Source: Ornithinibacillus sp. 4-3 (GTDB lineage Bacteria; Bacillota; Bacilli; Bacillales; Amphibacillaceae). Taken from it: a stretch of 64,000 bases of DNA. Location of the stretch: the NCBI RefSeq assembly GCF_040958695.1, contig NZ_CP162599.1:3134001-3198000 (forward strand), given 5' to 3'. Below, in pieces: positions 16,437-24,880 of the stretch. A program made the translations under genes and the position numbers. The notes under the pieces were generated by a model. That model was not told the origin of the DNA, did not search any database, and saw only the letters and a program-made list of their open reading frames with translations. Numbering within the stretch: the stretch's first letter is position 1; the number at the start of each line of letters is the position of its first letter.

Positions 16437-18371
16437 TTAATCTTTTTGATAAAACTGACACTCATAACCATCAGCACTAAGCAACAGGCCATTTGCCCAT
16501 GTTGGTATCTTAGCCATCTGTTCACAGATAGCGGAAAGTGACGTCCCCATATCTGCCTCGATGATAATTTCATCGTGTACATGAGCCACAATGGAACAAT
16601 TCTTTAATGTCTGCATGGCATGACACAAAATGTCACGACTGATTGCTTGAACAATATTCTCTACAAATTTGGGACCGTAGCTTTCGATTCTTTCCCATTT
16701 CTTCGTTCCACCGACCCCTTCATAAGTAACCGACTCACCGCCAAACATATTCTCTCCCATACGAGGTTTCACATAGGCAAGCCGTCTGCCAGAAGGAAGA
16801 ACAATAAAGAGCATCCCTCTTTGATAGATAAATTTAATGCCGTGTGTCTCTGTGGGAGTTTTTTGCTTCACACAAGTTTTTACTGCTCGGTCTACTTTCC
16901 ACCAGAGTTTTGTAATATTGGGATTGGACCGCCTCCAGGCTGTTACAAGGGGTTGCAGTTCCTCTTCTTCAATTCCCATCTCCAAAGCACCCATTGATTT
17001 TAAAGCTCCAACAGAGCCTCCGTAACCGAGAGCAAGTTCAGCAATTTTTCCCTTCTGACGAAGGTGGCCATTCACACCATGCTTTTCAACAGGTACATTA
17101 AACATCTGAGAGGCACTGGCACAGTAGATGTCTCCGCCGTTTTGGAATACACCCATTCTCCATTTTTCACCTGCAAGCCAAGCAATGACGCGAGCCTCAA
17201 TTGCTGAAAAATCTGCCACAATGAACTTCATACCTTCTCGTGGTATAAAAGCAGTGCGGATAAGTTCCGACAGTACCTCTGGGATAGAATCATAGAGCAA
17301 AGTAAGTGCATCAAAATTTCCACTTCGAACTAAAGCACGAGCCTGTTCCAAATCAGACATATGATTTTGGGGGAGATTTTGTAACTGAATCAGCCTGCCA
17401 GAGAATCTACCGGTTCTATTGGCTCCGTAAAACTGAAACATTCCTCTTGCACGACCGTCACTACATACCGCATTCTCCATTGCAGTGTATTTTTTCACCG
17501 ATGATTTCGCAAGCTGCTGACGAAGTTCCAAAACAGTGCCTAGTGGTTCAGGTGCTGTCTTTAACATCTCAGCAACCGCTTTTTTACCAAGGGTATCTGT
17601 TTCTAGCCCGTTATCGGCAAGCCAGTCTTTCATTTGTTGTACAGAATTTGGATTCTCCAAATTGGTTATATCCTGCATTAAAGCCATTAGCTTTTCACGG
17701 GAATGTTCATCTATTGCAACAGCCTGTTTTACGAAAGTCATGTCAATGGCAATGCCACGATCATTGATTTCCTGGTCGAGATGATATTCCTCCCAGATGT
17801 TCTCAGGCATCGGAAACTTAGATAATTTCTGTTGTATAAACATCTCGGCTTCCACATCACGAAGGTTATATGCTTTAAACCGCTCCCATTTATCCATGTC
17901 ATGTTCTGGCAGATTACGAACTCGACCACCATTTGATTTAGTAGGGGAGCAAGGTGTACAGAAATATTTAATGAGGTCTTTACCCTCTGTTAACTTTTGT
18001 TTCTCCAAACCTAGAACTGCACCAACTCCCTCCAAAGAAAGAGGTAATCCCATATATGCCGACCATATCATGGAACATTTCCAGGATGCAGGATCAAGAT
18101 AATCTGCCAGGTTAAGCCATTTTGATAGACACACACGCTCAAACATTGCATTGAAAGCCCACTTGGTAACGGAATCATCCATAAGTGCGTTTATGATTTC
18201 ATCGGGGATTTCCTCCCCACTGGCAAGGTCAACCACCTGTACTTCACCGCCATCCACCGAATACCCAAATAGTAGAATTTCAAAATCATCACTCTCTGCA
18301 TAACGGTAAACTCCAGACTTTTGAAGGTTGGCACTACTAAATGTTTCAATATCAATAGAAATAGAATTCAT
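16437..18371 (-). CDS. Phage DNA polymerase, family A, with 3'-5' exonuclease
   Basis: A 644-residue replicative polymerase. The exonuclease motif I SIDIETFS is at residues 5-12. Polymerase motif A FIVADFSAIEARVIAW is at 383-398. Motif B is RQKGKIAELALGYGG and motif C is VAHVHDEIIIE near the C terminus. GRFSGRLIQLQNLP (about 321-334) is the family A nucleotide/template loop. ATG 18371 is preceded by AAAGGGCGG; a longer frame to 18389 is not. It follows the DUF2815 gene and precedes the cargo insertion. Confidence 0.95.
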   Translation of the reverse strand: MNSISIDIETFSSANLQKSGVYRYAESDDFEILLFGYSVDGGEVQVVDLASGEEIPDEIINALMDDSVTKWAFNAMFERVCLSKWLNLADYLDPASWKCSMIWSAYMGLPLSLEGVGAVLGLEKQKLTEGKDLIKYFCTPCSPTKSNGGRVRNLPEHDMDKWERFKAYNLRDVEAEMFIQQKLSKFPMPENIWEEYHLDQEINDRGIAIDMTFVKQAVAIDEHSREKLMALMQDITNLENPNSVQQMKDWLADNGLETDTLGKKAVAEMLKTAPEPLGTVLELRQQLAKSSVKKYTAMENAVCSDGRARGMFQFYGANRTGRFSGRLIQLQNLPQNHMSDLEQARALVRSGNFDALTLLYDSIPEVLSELIRTAFIPREGMKFIVADFSAIEARVIAWLAGEKWRMGVFQNGGDIYCASASQMFNVPVEKHGVNGHLRQKGKIAELALGYGGSVGALKSMGALEMGIEEEELQPLVTAWRRSNPNITKLWWKVDRAVKTCVKQKTPTETHGIKFIYQRGMLFIVLPSGRRLAYVKPRMGENMFGGESVTYEGVGGTKKWERIESYGPKFVENIVQAISRDILCHAMQTLKNCSIVAHVHDEIIIEADMGTSLSAICEQMAKIPTWANGLLLSADGYECQFYQKD

Positions 18372-18442
18372 GTAAACCGCCCTTTCCAATGCAAACGAGG
18401 TGGCAGAAGAACAACCTCCACCACCTCGTCTGTATTTATTCC

Positions 18443-18991
18443 TTATGCCAGAAAATCATCATCTTCAATAGTTGTGAAATCATCAGCCGCATTGCTTCTT
18501 CCGCCTAAAGGCTCCCCATCTCTTATCTTTTGGATGTTGCCAAGACCACAAGCTACACCCTTATTGCCATTAGAGTTAAAAGCATAGAAATTCAGGGATA
18601 CTCTTGCATAACAACCACTGTAAACCTCGTCGCGATCCAAGATAGGTCTGACTGCTTTATCTACTATTTGGGGTGGAGTCTTGCTGTTGGCATTTACAAA
18701 GTAATGTCCTTTGTAAGCCTCGTCATCACGTTCTACGTCACCATCTCGAAGTGGCAGTTTGATAGCAGCCTTATTCGGCTTTTTACCACCAAACTTTGCA
18801 AGGCCCTCTTCAATGGCTGCATCTACTGCTGCATTGATAGCATTGATAGTTTCCTTATCTGTTTTGGGAATCAATACGGATACGCTGTACTTTTCCGCTC
18901 CGCCATTGATGGATACCGGCTCCCAGCCGTGAAAGTAGCTAAGACGTGTGTTGACGCTTGTAACAACCTTCGTTCTGTTTTGATTATTCAT
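18443..18991 (-). CDS. DUF2815 protein (probable ssDNA-binding)
   Basis: A 182-residue protein with the DUF2815 pattern: TRLSYFHGWEPVSINGGAEKYSVSVLIPK (about 16-44), CYARVSLNFYAF (about 127-138), and an acidic tail DDFTTIEDDDFLA like that of SSB proteins. It is thought to be a phage single-strand DNA-binding protein that partners the DUF2800 exonuclease-like protein and PolA in recombination-dependent replication. It starts 5 bases after the DUF2800 gene ends. The function rests on family and context. Confidence 0.85.
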   Translation of the reverse strand: MNNQNRTKVVTSVNTRLSYFHGWEPVSINGGAEKYSVSVLIPKTDKETINAINAAVDAAIEEGLAKFGGKKPNKAAIKLPLRDGDVERDDEAYKGHYFVNANSKTPPQIVDKAVRPILDRDEVYSGCYARVSLNFYAFNSNGNKGVACGLGNIQKIRDGEPLGGRSNAADDFTTIEDDDFLA

Positions 18992-18995
18992 ATTC

Positions 18996-20132
18996 CTATT
19001 CCTCCGTTATCTCGTTAAATTCGTTTTTTACGTTTGATATATTCATAGCCTGCCGCTTATCCGAAAGTGGAACCAGCGTTGGCTTACCTGGTGGTTTATG
19101 TATGAGACCACCGAGGATTTCTTGAAATTTCGACTTACCCATCAGCTTCTGCATTTCCGTAAGGGTAATGAGACTCTGACGGTAAATATCTTTATAGCCG
19201 TTTGCCTTGGCTGCTTCAGCCACAGCCTCTTCGTCCTTATATTTACGGATAGACCTACCCTCAACTACCTTAAAACCGTGCCACTCTTTCCCGTGATTAA
19301 CGGCGGCATCCGTAGCATAAGAAATGATTTCATTTGCCCACTTTGTAAGGTCGGACAATTTAGAGAGAACTTCCTCAATTTCAGAATCTGTAAGCAGGGG
19401 TGGCAGTTTAAATTCCATCTGTGCTAATTTCAGCTTTTCTTCTGCTCTTGCACGGCATTTAACAGCCGCTCGGCAGAATGTACACCATTCACCTGGAAGG
19501 TAGTCACCTTCGCCTTCATAGGCCTTTTTCGCCTTTGGCTTCAGCTCGTTTTCTGCCCAGTCTTTTAATTCCTTTACCGGGATTGTCCATGTACTGACAT
19601 TTTCCCTGCGGGGTTGGAAGATGGTCATGGAAACCTCCTCGATATCATACAGGCTATCGTAGATTTCCAAAGCACCAAGGGCATACAATTTCATCTGCGG
19701 ATTATCCACCGCATCTACTAACACACCCATGCCATACTTAAAATCGATAATATGAAGCTTTTTATCGCCAATGATGATGCAGTCACCAGTTCCGAACCCC
19801 TGTGGTACATAGCAGGAAAAATCAAGACGTTGTTCAATAAGTATTAACGGGTCCGTACAGCTTTGTTTTGCCAGTTCAAACTGCTCCATTACAAATTCCA
19901 CATAAGCATCGCTGTGTTCTTCCATCTCATCGTTGTTATAAGTTGAAACAGGACGCTTACTTCTCATGTGAAGTGCTTTTTTAAGTTTATGTTCACAAAG
20001 AGCATGGGCGGCGGTGCCTTCAGCAGCTGCATTGGATTCGTTATTTTCAAATTCTAGTTCCAATCTTGCAGATGGAAGGCAATTCAGCCACCTATGGGAC
20101 CCCGATGCGGAAAGTACTGCGTGATCACTCAT
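18996..20132 (-). CDS. DUF2800 PD-(D/E)XK nuclease-like protein
   Basis: A 378-residue protein of the DUF2800/Cas4-RecB-like exonuclease group. GTAAHALCEHKL (about 39-50), GDCIIIGDKKLHIIDFKYGMGV (about 120-141, catalytic D and D-x-K) and a cysteine set in PGEWCTFCRAAVKCRARAE (about 214-232) form the nuclease and iron-sulfur-type signature. It probably processes DNA ends for recombination. The ATG overlaps the stop of the 107-residue gene by 8 bases. Confidence 0.85.
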   Translation of the reverse strand: MSDHAVLSASGSHRWLNCLPSARLELEFENNESNAAAEGTAAHALCEHKLKKALHMRSKRPVSTYNNDEMEEHSDAYVEFVMEQFELAKQSCTDPLILIEQRLDFSCYVPQGFGTGDCIIIGDKKLHIIDFKYGMGVLVDAVDNPQMKLYALGALEIYDSLYDIEEVSMTIFQPRRENVSTWTIPVKELKDWAENELKPKAKKAYEGEGDYLPGEWCTFCRAAVKCRARAEEKLKLAQMEFKLPPLLTDSEIEEVLSKLSDLTKWANEIISYATDAAVNHGKEWHGFKVVEGRSIRKYKDEEAVAEAAKANGYKDIYRQSLITLTEMQKLMGKSKFQEILGGLIHKPPGKPTLVPLSDKRQAMNISNVKNEFNEITEE

Positions 20133-20448
20133 TCCCTAGTACCTCCGCATCTTTCAACATATCTGCATAATGTTTCGGGTCAACTTCGCTTAATTTAGAG
20201 CCACCGTATTTTTGGATGATTTCTCTCACTTGGGCAGTAAGACCGGCTTGACTCTTTTCAGCGAGTTTTGCTCTTACTTCCTCTAGAGTGATCTCCTTTT
20301 TCTTTGGCGCAGGTTCTTTTACAGGTGAAGTCGGCTCTTTTGCTTCGACAGGTTCATTGCCCGCCATTGCATCGGCAACCGCTTGTATGCTGTCTGCCAA
20401 AGAGCGCATATCTGAAACCACATCAAGAAGTAGTTTGATTTTGCTCAT
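20125..20448 (-). CDS. Phage protein of unknown function with HeH-like C terminus
   Basis: A 107-residue protein. It has an N-terminal helix, a Pro/Glu/Lys-rich linker (about 32-52) and a conserved C-terminal module LEEVRAKLAEKSQAGLTAQVREIIQKYGGSKLSEVDPKHYADMLKDAEVL. This module recurs in Gram-positive phages, often under misleading names such as rRNA biogenesis protein. It is probably a small DNA-binding or scaffold element for the replication complex. ATG 20448 lies within the end of the previous gene. No catalytic residues identified. Confidence 0.72.
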   Translation of the reverse strand: MSKIKLLLDVVSDMRSLADSIQAVADAMAGNEPVEAKEPTSPVKEPAPKKKEITLEEVRAKLAEKSQAGLTAQVREIIQKYGGSKLSEVDPKHYADMLKDAEVLGNE

Positions 20449-20641
20449 GGTTTAATCCTCCCTCCTTAATCTCACTAATGGCGAGTTCCTGTACGGTGTC
20501 ACCCGGAACAAGGATAGTCAGTTTCTGCTTATCACCAAGTAAGAAACGGAGGAAACGCTCCCTTATGGTGACATTACGACAGGAAACAATCCCGCCAGAT
20601 TGTGGAGTTTTTGAAACACTGATTTTTAAGTTGTGTTTCAT
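20423..20641 (-). CDS. Small phage protein of unknown function
   Basis: A 72-residue protein (KHNLKISVSKTPQSGGIVSCRNVTIRERFLRFLLGDKQKLTILVPG). The RERFLR-LLG-K-K-TILVPGD pattern is typical of a small protein encoded just after the sigma-like gene in related prophages. ATG 20641 has AGAGGTG six bases upstream; the frame could start at 20650 without an SD. Function unknown. Confidence 0.7.
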   Translation of the reverse strand: MKHNLKISVSKTPQSGGIVSCRNVTIRERFLRFLLGDKQKLTILVPGDTVQELAISEIKEGGLNHEQNQTTS

Positions 20642-20687
20642 GTTCTTCACCTCTTTCCGAGAGCGTTTATTTGCTGCCCTCTATCTA

Positions 20688-21257
20688 TTAGCCGTGGCAA
20701 GAGGGGAAAGTTGAGGATTCTGGAAAAACTTTTTTGAAATTCTTCTTAGCTGTATCTAAACGGTGTGAAATGGCACTTTTACTAACACCCTCACGCTCTG
20801 CATACTCTGTTACAGAAACACCATCTAGGAATATAGCAATCAGTAACTCTGCTTGTTTCTCCTTGAGGGTCTTACGGATAATTTCACAGAGGTATTCATA
20901 CTCTTCTTGTTTCTCACGAGTCACTTCATCGGTGTTATCAGGATATAACTCAATCGTATTTTCCTTTATGTTTTTACCTTCATTGTCATCAGTAGCTTTT
21001 GAATATCCCCTTTTTCCATTTAGCTTCTTAGGCGGGGTAGTTGCAGCTGAATGACGATCAAGCTTATGCCAATTATTGTACTCTGGCTTGTTGAAACGCT
21101 CGTCCATAATTTCCTGTAGCGACCGTCGAGTCACCGTTTCCTTATCTTCGGCACAGGATAGCCTATCCTCATAGTCCATATCAATCATTACAGTGCAGTC
21201 CTCGTCTGGTACCTCCAAATAGGTAGGTTTGTTGTCGTACATAATTCTAATTTTCAT
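20688..21257 (-). CDS. Phage sigma-70-like regulator
   Basis: A 189-residue protein. The C-terminal HTH (IFLDGVSVTEYAEREGVSKSAISHRLDTAKKNFKKVF, about 144-180) corresponds to sigma region 4. The N terminus is a short beta-rich domain ending at DEDCTVMIDMDYEDR. It is the first gene of the early/replication operon and probably drives or modulates transcription of the downstream genes. ATG 21257 has GAAAGGATG upstream. The 5' leader contains a terminator (21297-21329) and a 20-codon ORF. Confidence 0.75.
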   Translation of the reverse strand: MKIRIMYDNKPTYLEVPDEDCTVMIDMDYEDRLSCAEDKETVTRRSLQEIMDERFNKPEYNNWHKLDRHSAATTPPKKLNGKRGYSKATDDNEGKNIKENTIELYPDNTDEVTREKQEEYEYLCEIIRKTLKEKQAELLIAIFLDGVSVTEYAEREGVSKSAISHRLDTAKKNFKKVFPESSTFPSCHG

Positions 21258-21296
21258 TTTGCATCCTTTCCGTCCCGGCATTGGGCGGTAGAATGC

Positions 21297-21329
21297 AAAA
21301 AGAGCCTGTGGTGAAGATGGCCACAGACT
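21297..21329 (-). terminator. Leader terminator upstream of sigma-like gene
   Basis: Minus strand AGTCTGTGG / CCACAGGCT stem followed by CTTTTTGC. It lies about 40 bases upstream of the ATG, the third phage terminator placed directly before a gene. Confidence 0.7.
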
Positions 21330-21358
21330 CCGCTTGTCCTAAATATGGGCACACGAAA

Positions 21359-21421
21359 TTACGGTGGGTGCATCTTCATTCCTAACATGGGCGTGTTTCC
21401 ATGTTCAGAACTCTTATGCAT
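21359..21421 (-). CDS. Possible 20-residue leader peptide
   Basis: ATG-to-TAA frame of 20 codons (MHKSSEHGNTPMLGMKMHPP) in the structured leader of the sigma-like gene. Five of the 20 residues are His or Pro and four are Met. There is only a weak SD (GGCGG touching the ATG). It lies between inverted TGTCCTA/TAGGACA repeats. Speculative. Confidence 0.3.
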   Translation of the reverse strand: MHKSSEHGNTPMLGMKMHPP

Positions 21422-21556
21422 TCCGCCGTCCGTATGCGCACTAGGACATTGAGATTGTTTTTTTGAGCGATAACCGCTCTGGATAAATCCCCCTGGGGGG
21501 AGAATAGGCAGGCTGATTATTCAAATCTGTCGCTACCTGTCAATTAAAATAAAAAA

Positions 21557-21700
21557 CTACTTCTTTTTGCTGGGTTTTGTTTGACTTAATGCACTACCAG
21601 CAACCGACTTGGAATTTTTGCTATAACGTCTGTCACTAAGAATCTTGCTTGCTTTTGATGCAACCTTTTTAGACGTTTGACGTGTATTACGCTTGACCAT
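21557..21700 (-). CDS. Lysine/serine-rich 47-residue mini-protein
   Basis: ATG 21700, TAG 21557, with GGAGTGA upstream at good distance. The protein has the pattern VKRNTRQTSKKVASKASKIL ... SKSVAGSALSQ followed by a KKK tail. It is strongly basic and low-complexity, with A-S-K and S-A-L-S-Q blocks. Similar tiny proteins (ASKA-K-L ... AKS-AGSALSQ) are familiar beside restriction and defence loci in many bacteria, but no function is known to me. It is divergent from the ABC-3C operon and shares its upstream region. Confidence 0.75.
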   Translation of the reverse strand: MVKRNTRQTSKKVASKASKILSDRRYSKNSKSVAGSALSQTKPSKKK

Positions 21701-21741
21701 TTGGTTTCACTCCTTTCACGATTTAAATTCGAACATTCACT

Positions 21742-21788
21742 TTCGTAAATAGAATGTATATTTTCGCAAATATTCGTGATAGAATATT
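21742..21788. promoter_or_regulatory. Direct repeats between mini-protein and ABC-3C operon
   Basis: TTCGTAAATAGAATGT (21742-21757), TTCGCAAATAT (21763) and TTCGTGATAGAATATT (21773-21788) are repeats starting 21 and 10 bases apart, in the divergent promoter region. A candidate operator for one of the small HTH proteins. Confidence 0.4.
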
Positions 21789-21846
21789 TTTGTCATCTCT
21801 TTTACTAAATGATGCTGAAATAAATCCTATCTACATAATAAAAAAT

Positions 21847-21886
21847 CCCACCTTTCGAACTGGGTACATCCCAGGTCGAAGGCGGG
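21847..21886 (-). terminator. Long hairpin in ABC-3C leader, terminator-like on minus strand
   Basis: CCCRCCTT(t)CGA and CTGGG/CCCAG stems form a 40-base hairpin. On the minus strand it is followed by ATTTTTT. It sits in the 5' leader of the rightward ABC-3C operon and could block antisense transcription. Confidence 0.5.
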
Positions 21887-21924
21887 TACAAAACGGGACA
21901 ACTATCTTGAAAGGAGTTAAGGTA

Positions 21925-23046
21925 ATGGAATTTAAAGATTTTTTCACCCTAATGAAACCTGTGCTAGGTAAAGAAAGAGCAAATTCTAAGTTGGTTCGAA
22001 ATCTAGTAGCAATGATTACCAAAACTGATAGTGATGTTGACCCTTCTCAAAATCAGTCGGATGATACATTGAAATCTTATTCAAATGGAAGAAGACCTTT
22101 GTCCCCGGAATATGCTCGAGGGATAATTGCAGAGGTTGAATTTCAAAATTTCGTTGATTCTGTAAATTCAAATGATGAAGTTGTTATTGAGAGATTGTCA
22201 GATAGCTTTAAACAGTATGATTCAACTGTAACTCCCGATGTTGTTGGTACAGTCGCAGGGGAAATTTTCTTGGATATTCTTTATAAAGCTGCTGGAGAGA
22301 ATGTTAATAAGCAAAAATCCATAGTCCCTTCAAAGTATTATTTAAGGCACAGATATGGGAATCAGTTACTAGTTGAAAATAAAGGTAGTTGTTCTTATAA
22401 GGGATGTGGAAAACCTCTTGTTTTAAGCAACAATGAATCCACTCAAGCATACTTTGATGTGGTTATGATAAATAACGATGATGGTGAACAAATTGATAAT
22501 CTTATTGCTCTTTGCCCTGAATGTGCAGGAAAATATCTATTATCACACTCAGAAGAAGATCAAGAGGAGTTACATGATTTAAAAGCTACTATGCATGAAC
22601 TTTTATTGACTCGGAAATCACTAACTGATATTAAAATCGAGGAATCTGTATCTGAGATATTAGAAATTATATGTGAAACTGATCCCAAAGAAATTACCAA
22701 TCTAAGTTACGAACCTAAATCAGTAAGAGATAAGATTTACAAGAAAAACTATCTGCTATTCAGAAGTAATATTGCTAACGTAACACAGTACTATCCATTC
22801 ATCGAAACACAGTTTAAATCTTTTTCTAGAGAAAAAAAGATGAATTATGAACGGCTTTCTATGCAGATAAGATCTGCTTATTTAACAGCAGCAGAAAAAA
22901 CAAGTCTACAAGACGAAATTTACACATCTCTAGTTGAGTGGCTTATGGACGTCACAAGAAAGCCTAGAGTATCTTGTGAAATTGTTATTTCGTTTTTTGT
23001 ACAGAAATGTGAGGTATTCGATGCTCCTACCAAACAAACTATTTAG
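21925..23046 (+). CDS. ABC-3C system component with HNH-like zinc module and CTD
   Basis: A 373-residue protein. Cys156, Cys161, Cys197 and Cys200 (CSYKGC ... CPEC) form a treble-clef zinc site resembling degraded HNH nucleases. The C-terminal half (about 220-373) is helical, as in the CTD of ABC-three-component systems, which docks effectors to the ABC ATPase. The start ATG 21925 has AAAGGAG upstream; the longer frame from 21754 has none and would cross the leader hairpin. It overlaps the next gene by 26 bases. Predicted to be the effector or substrate-sensing arm of a conflict system. Confidence 0.72.
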   Translation: MEFKDFFTLMKPVLGKERANSKLVRNLVAMITKTDSDVDPSQNQSDDTLKSYSNGRRPLSPEYARGIIAEVEFQNFVDSVNSNDEVVIERLSDSFKQYDSTVTPDVVGTVAGEIFLDILYKAAGENVNKQKSIVPSKYYLRHRYGNQLLVENKGSCSYKGCGKPLVLSNNESTQAYFDVVMINNDDGEQIDNLIALCPECAGKYLLSHSEEDQEELHDLKATMHELLLTRKSLTDIKIEESVSEILEIICETDPKEITNLSYEPKSVRDKIYKKNYLLFRSNIANVTQYYPFIETQFKSFSREKKMNYERLSMQIRSAYLTAAEKTSLQDEIYTSLVEWLMDVTRKPRVSCEIVISFFVQKCEVFDAPTKQTI

Positions 23047-23263
23047 CTATAAAGAAAGCACCTTATCTAAATTTCCAATACTTATTAAGTGCTTGATTAA
23101 TAGACCTTACTCGGTAGAGGAATTATATAACACAAATAAAAGTCTGTTTTTAGATATAGAAGATTATACAGAAACGTTGTGCTGTCTTTACGCATTAAGA
23201 AAAATTAAACTCGATGAAGAAAGGGGAGTGATTGTCCATGCTGAAGAAGATTCAGTGCGATAA
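23021..23263 (+). CDS. ABC-3C middle component (small winged-helix-like protein)
   Basis: An 80-residue protein (LLPNKLFSYKESTLSKFPILIKCLINRPYSVEELY ... YALRKIKLDEERGVI) with the length and winged-helix pattern of ABC-3C middle components. These bridge the ATPase and the CTD protein. ATG 23021 has GAGGT upstream. It overlaps both neighbours (26 bases on each side), so the three subunits are translationally coupled. Confidence 0.72.
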   Translation: MLLPNKLFSYKESTLSKFPILIKCLINRPYSVEELYNTNKSLFLDIEDYTETLCCLYALRKIKLDEERGVIVHAEEDSVR

Positions 23264-24875
23264 ATTCATTTCCAAAGGGCAAATGCGTCCACCGATAGAA
23301 TTTAAGAAAGGTCTTAATACTATTCTTGGAGGGGTGAATGCCAATAACTCCATTGGCAAGACAACTCTGCTACTGATTATTGATTTTGCATATGGTGGAA
23401 ACTCCTACCTTGATAGCGATGCTGTAAACCAAGTGGGACTTCATACGATTAATTTTGAATTTAAATTCAATGGTACATCCTATTTCTTTTCTAGAAGTAC
23501 AACACAGAGGTCTACAGTCAATAAATGTGACGAGCAATTTAATTTTGTTGAAGAAATTAACATTAAAGAGTTTTTGAATTTTCTACAAGAACAATATGGT
23601 ATTGATTTTTATGGAAGTTCATTTAGGGAGTTAATTAGTCGCTATTTTAGAATCTATGGAAAAAATAACCATGATGAAAGAAAGCCTCTACATAGCAATC
23701 CAAAAGAAAAAAATGTAGTAGCAATTACTGCATTAGAAAAGTTATTTGATTCATTTGAAGTTGTTGAATCGTATCGAACAGAACTCAAAAAAGTATCTGA
23801 TAAACTTGATGCTCTTAAAAAAGCCAAAAAGCAAGATGTTATATCTTACGGCTCTATCACCACAAAGAAACGTTATAACGAAAATCTTAATGAATTAGAA
23901 AAATTGAATGAAGATTTGAAGAATCTCGCAAGCTCTAATAACTCTAATTATGTAAGTCTTGATTTAGAACAGGCTAATCAAATAAGCCAGATTAAGACCC
24001 AATTGAGTGTTTTGATGAGAAATAGAACGTCAACTAAAACGCAATTAAGTCTTGTTGAAGATAATCTCTCTTCAAACCCAGAGATCCATCACGGACCATA
24101 TGAAGAGTTAGAACAATTCTTTCCAGGAGTTAATATTCGCAAGCTGTCTGAAATCGAATCATTTCATGAGAAACTAAGTGAAATATTGATGACTGAGTAT
24201 GAGCAGCAGAAAAACGAACTTAGCAAAACTCTTGAACAACTAAATAAAGAAATAGATAATCTAAAGAATCAGCTTTCTAAGCATGGAGAGCCAGCAAACT
24301 ATTCAACGACCTACTTAAATAAGTATAAAAATTTAAACCTTGCAATCGAAAGGCTAGTAGCACAAAATCGAGATTATCTTTTAGTTGAGGAATTAAATGT
24401 TTCAAAGAAGGATGTAAAAGAACAACTTCAGAAAGTCGAAGAAGCTGAATTACGTAGAATTGAGAGTAGTATTAATGAACAAATGGTGCGTTTTAACGAT
24501 AGAATCTACGAGAAAAAAAGGAAAGCACCTGTACTAGATTTAGACAGTGGTACAACCTATGAATTCTATACTCCTGATGATAGCGGTACCGGAACTTCCT
24601 ATAAAAGTCTTATTGTATATGATCTAAGTGTTTTAGAAACGACTATGCTACCTGCACTAGCACACGATTCGCTTCTGTTTAAAAACATTGGTGATGAACC
24701 ACTAAATAAGATAGTTCAGCTATACACAGAGTTTGACAAACAAATATTCATTGCTTTTGACAAAGACGAATCTTACTCAGAGGAAACTAGTCAAATCCTT
24801 AATAGCACAGCTGTCATTCGACTAAATGAAAACGGCGATGAACTATTTGGGCGCTCATGGAATATCAAGGAGTGA
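23238..24875 (+). CDS. ABC-3C ATPase (DUF2326 type)
   Basis: A 545-residue SMC/Rad50-like ATPase. Walker A lies in GGVNANNSIGKTTLL (31-45). A coiled-coil arm runs from about residue 180 to 420. The C-terminal DUF2326 block holds YEFYTPDDSGTGTSYKSLIVYDLSVL (signature region) and PALAHDSLLFKNI (Walker B/D-loop region). ATG 23238 has AAGGGGAGTG seven bases upstream. Relatives are ATPases of conflict systems that sense DNA or nucleoprotein state and switch an effector. It precedes the first HTH regulator by 5 bases. Confidence 0.85.
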   Translation: MLKKIQCDKFISKGQMRPPIEFKKGLNTILGGVNANNSIGKTTLLLIIDFAYGGNSYLDSDAVNQVGLHTINFEFKFNGTSYFFSRSTTQRSTVNKCDEQFNFVEEINIKEFLNFLQEQYGIDFYGSSFRELISRYFRIYGKNNHDERKPLHSNPKEKNVVAITALEKLFDSFEVVESYRTELKKVSDKLDALKKAKKQDVISYGSITTKKRYNENLNELEKLNEDLKNLASSNNSNYVSLDLEQANQISQIKTQLSVLMRNRTSTKTQLSLVEDNLSSNPEIHHGPYEELEQFFPGVNIRKLSEIESFHEKLSEILMTEYEQQKNELSKTLEQLNKEIDNLKNQLSKHGEPANYSTTYLNKYKNLNLAIERLVAQNRDYLLVEELNVSKKDVKEQLQKVEEAELRRIESSINEQMVRFNDRIYEKKRKAPVLDLDSGTTYEFYTPDDSGTGTSYKSLIVYDLSVLETTMLPALAHDSLLFKNIGDEPLNKIVQLYTEFDKQIFIAFDKDESYSEETSQILNSTAVIRLNENGDELFGRSWNIKE

Positions 24876-24880
24876 AAATT

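Noticed and set aside
21754..21924. 57-residue N-terminal extension of the ABC-3C CTD protein
   Set aside because: It crosses a strong hairpin and lacks an SD, while ATG 21925 has an excellent one.
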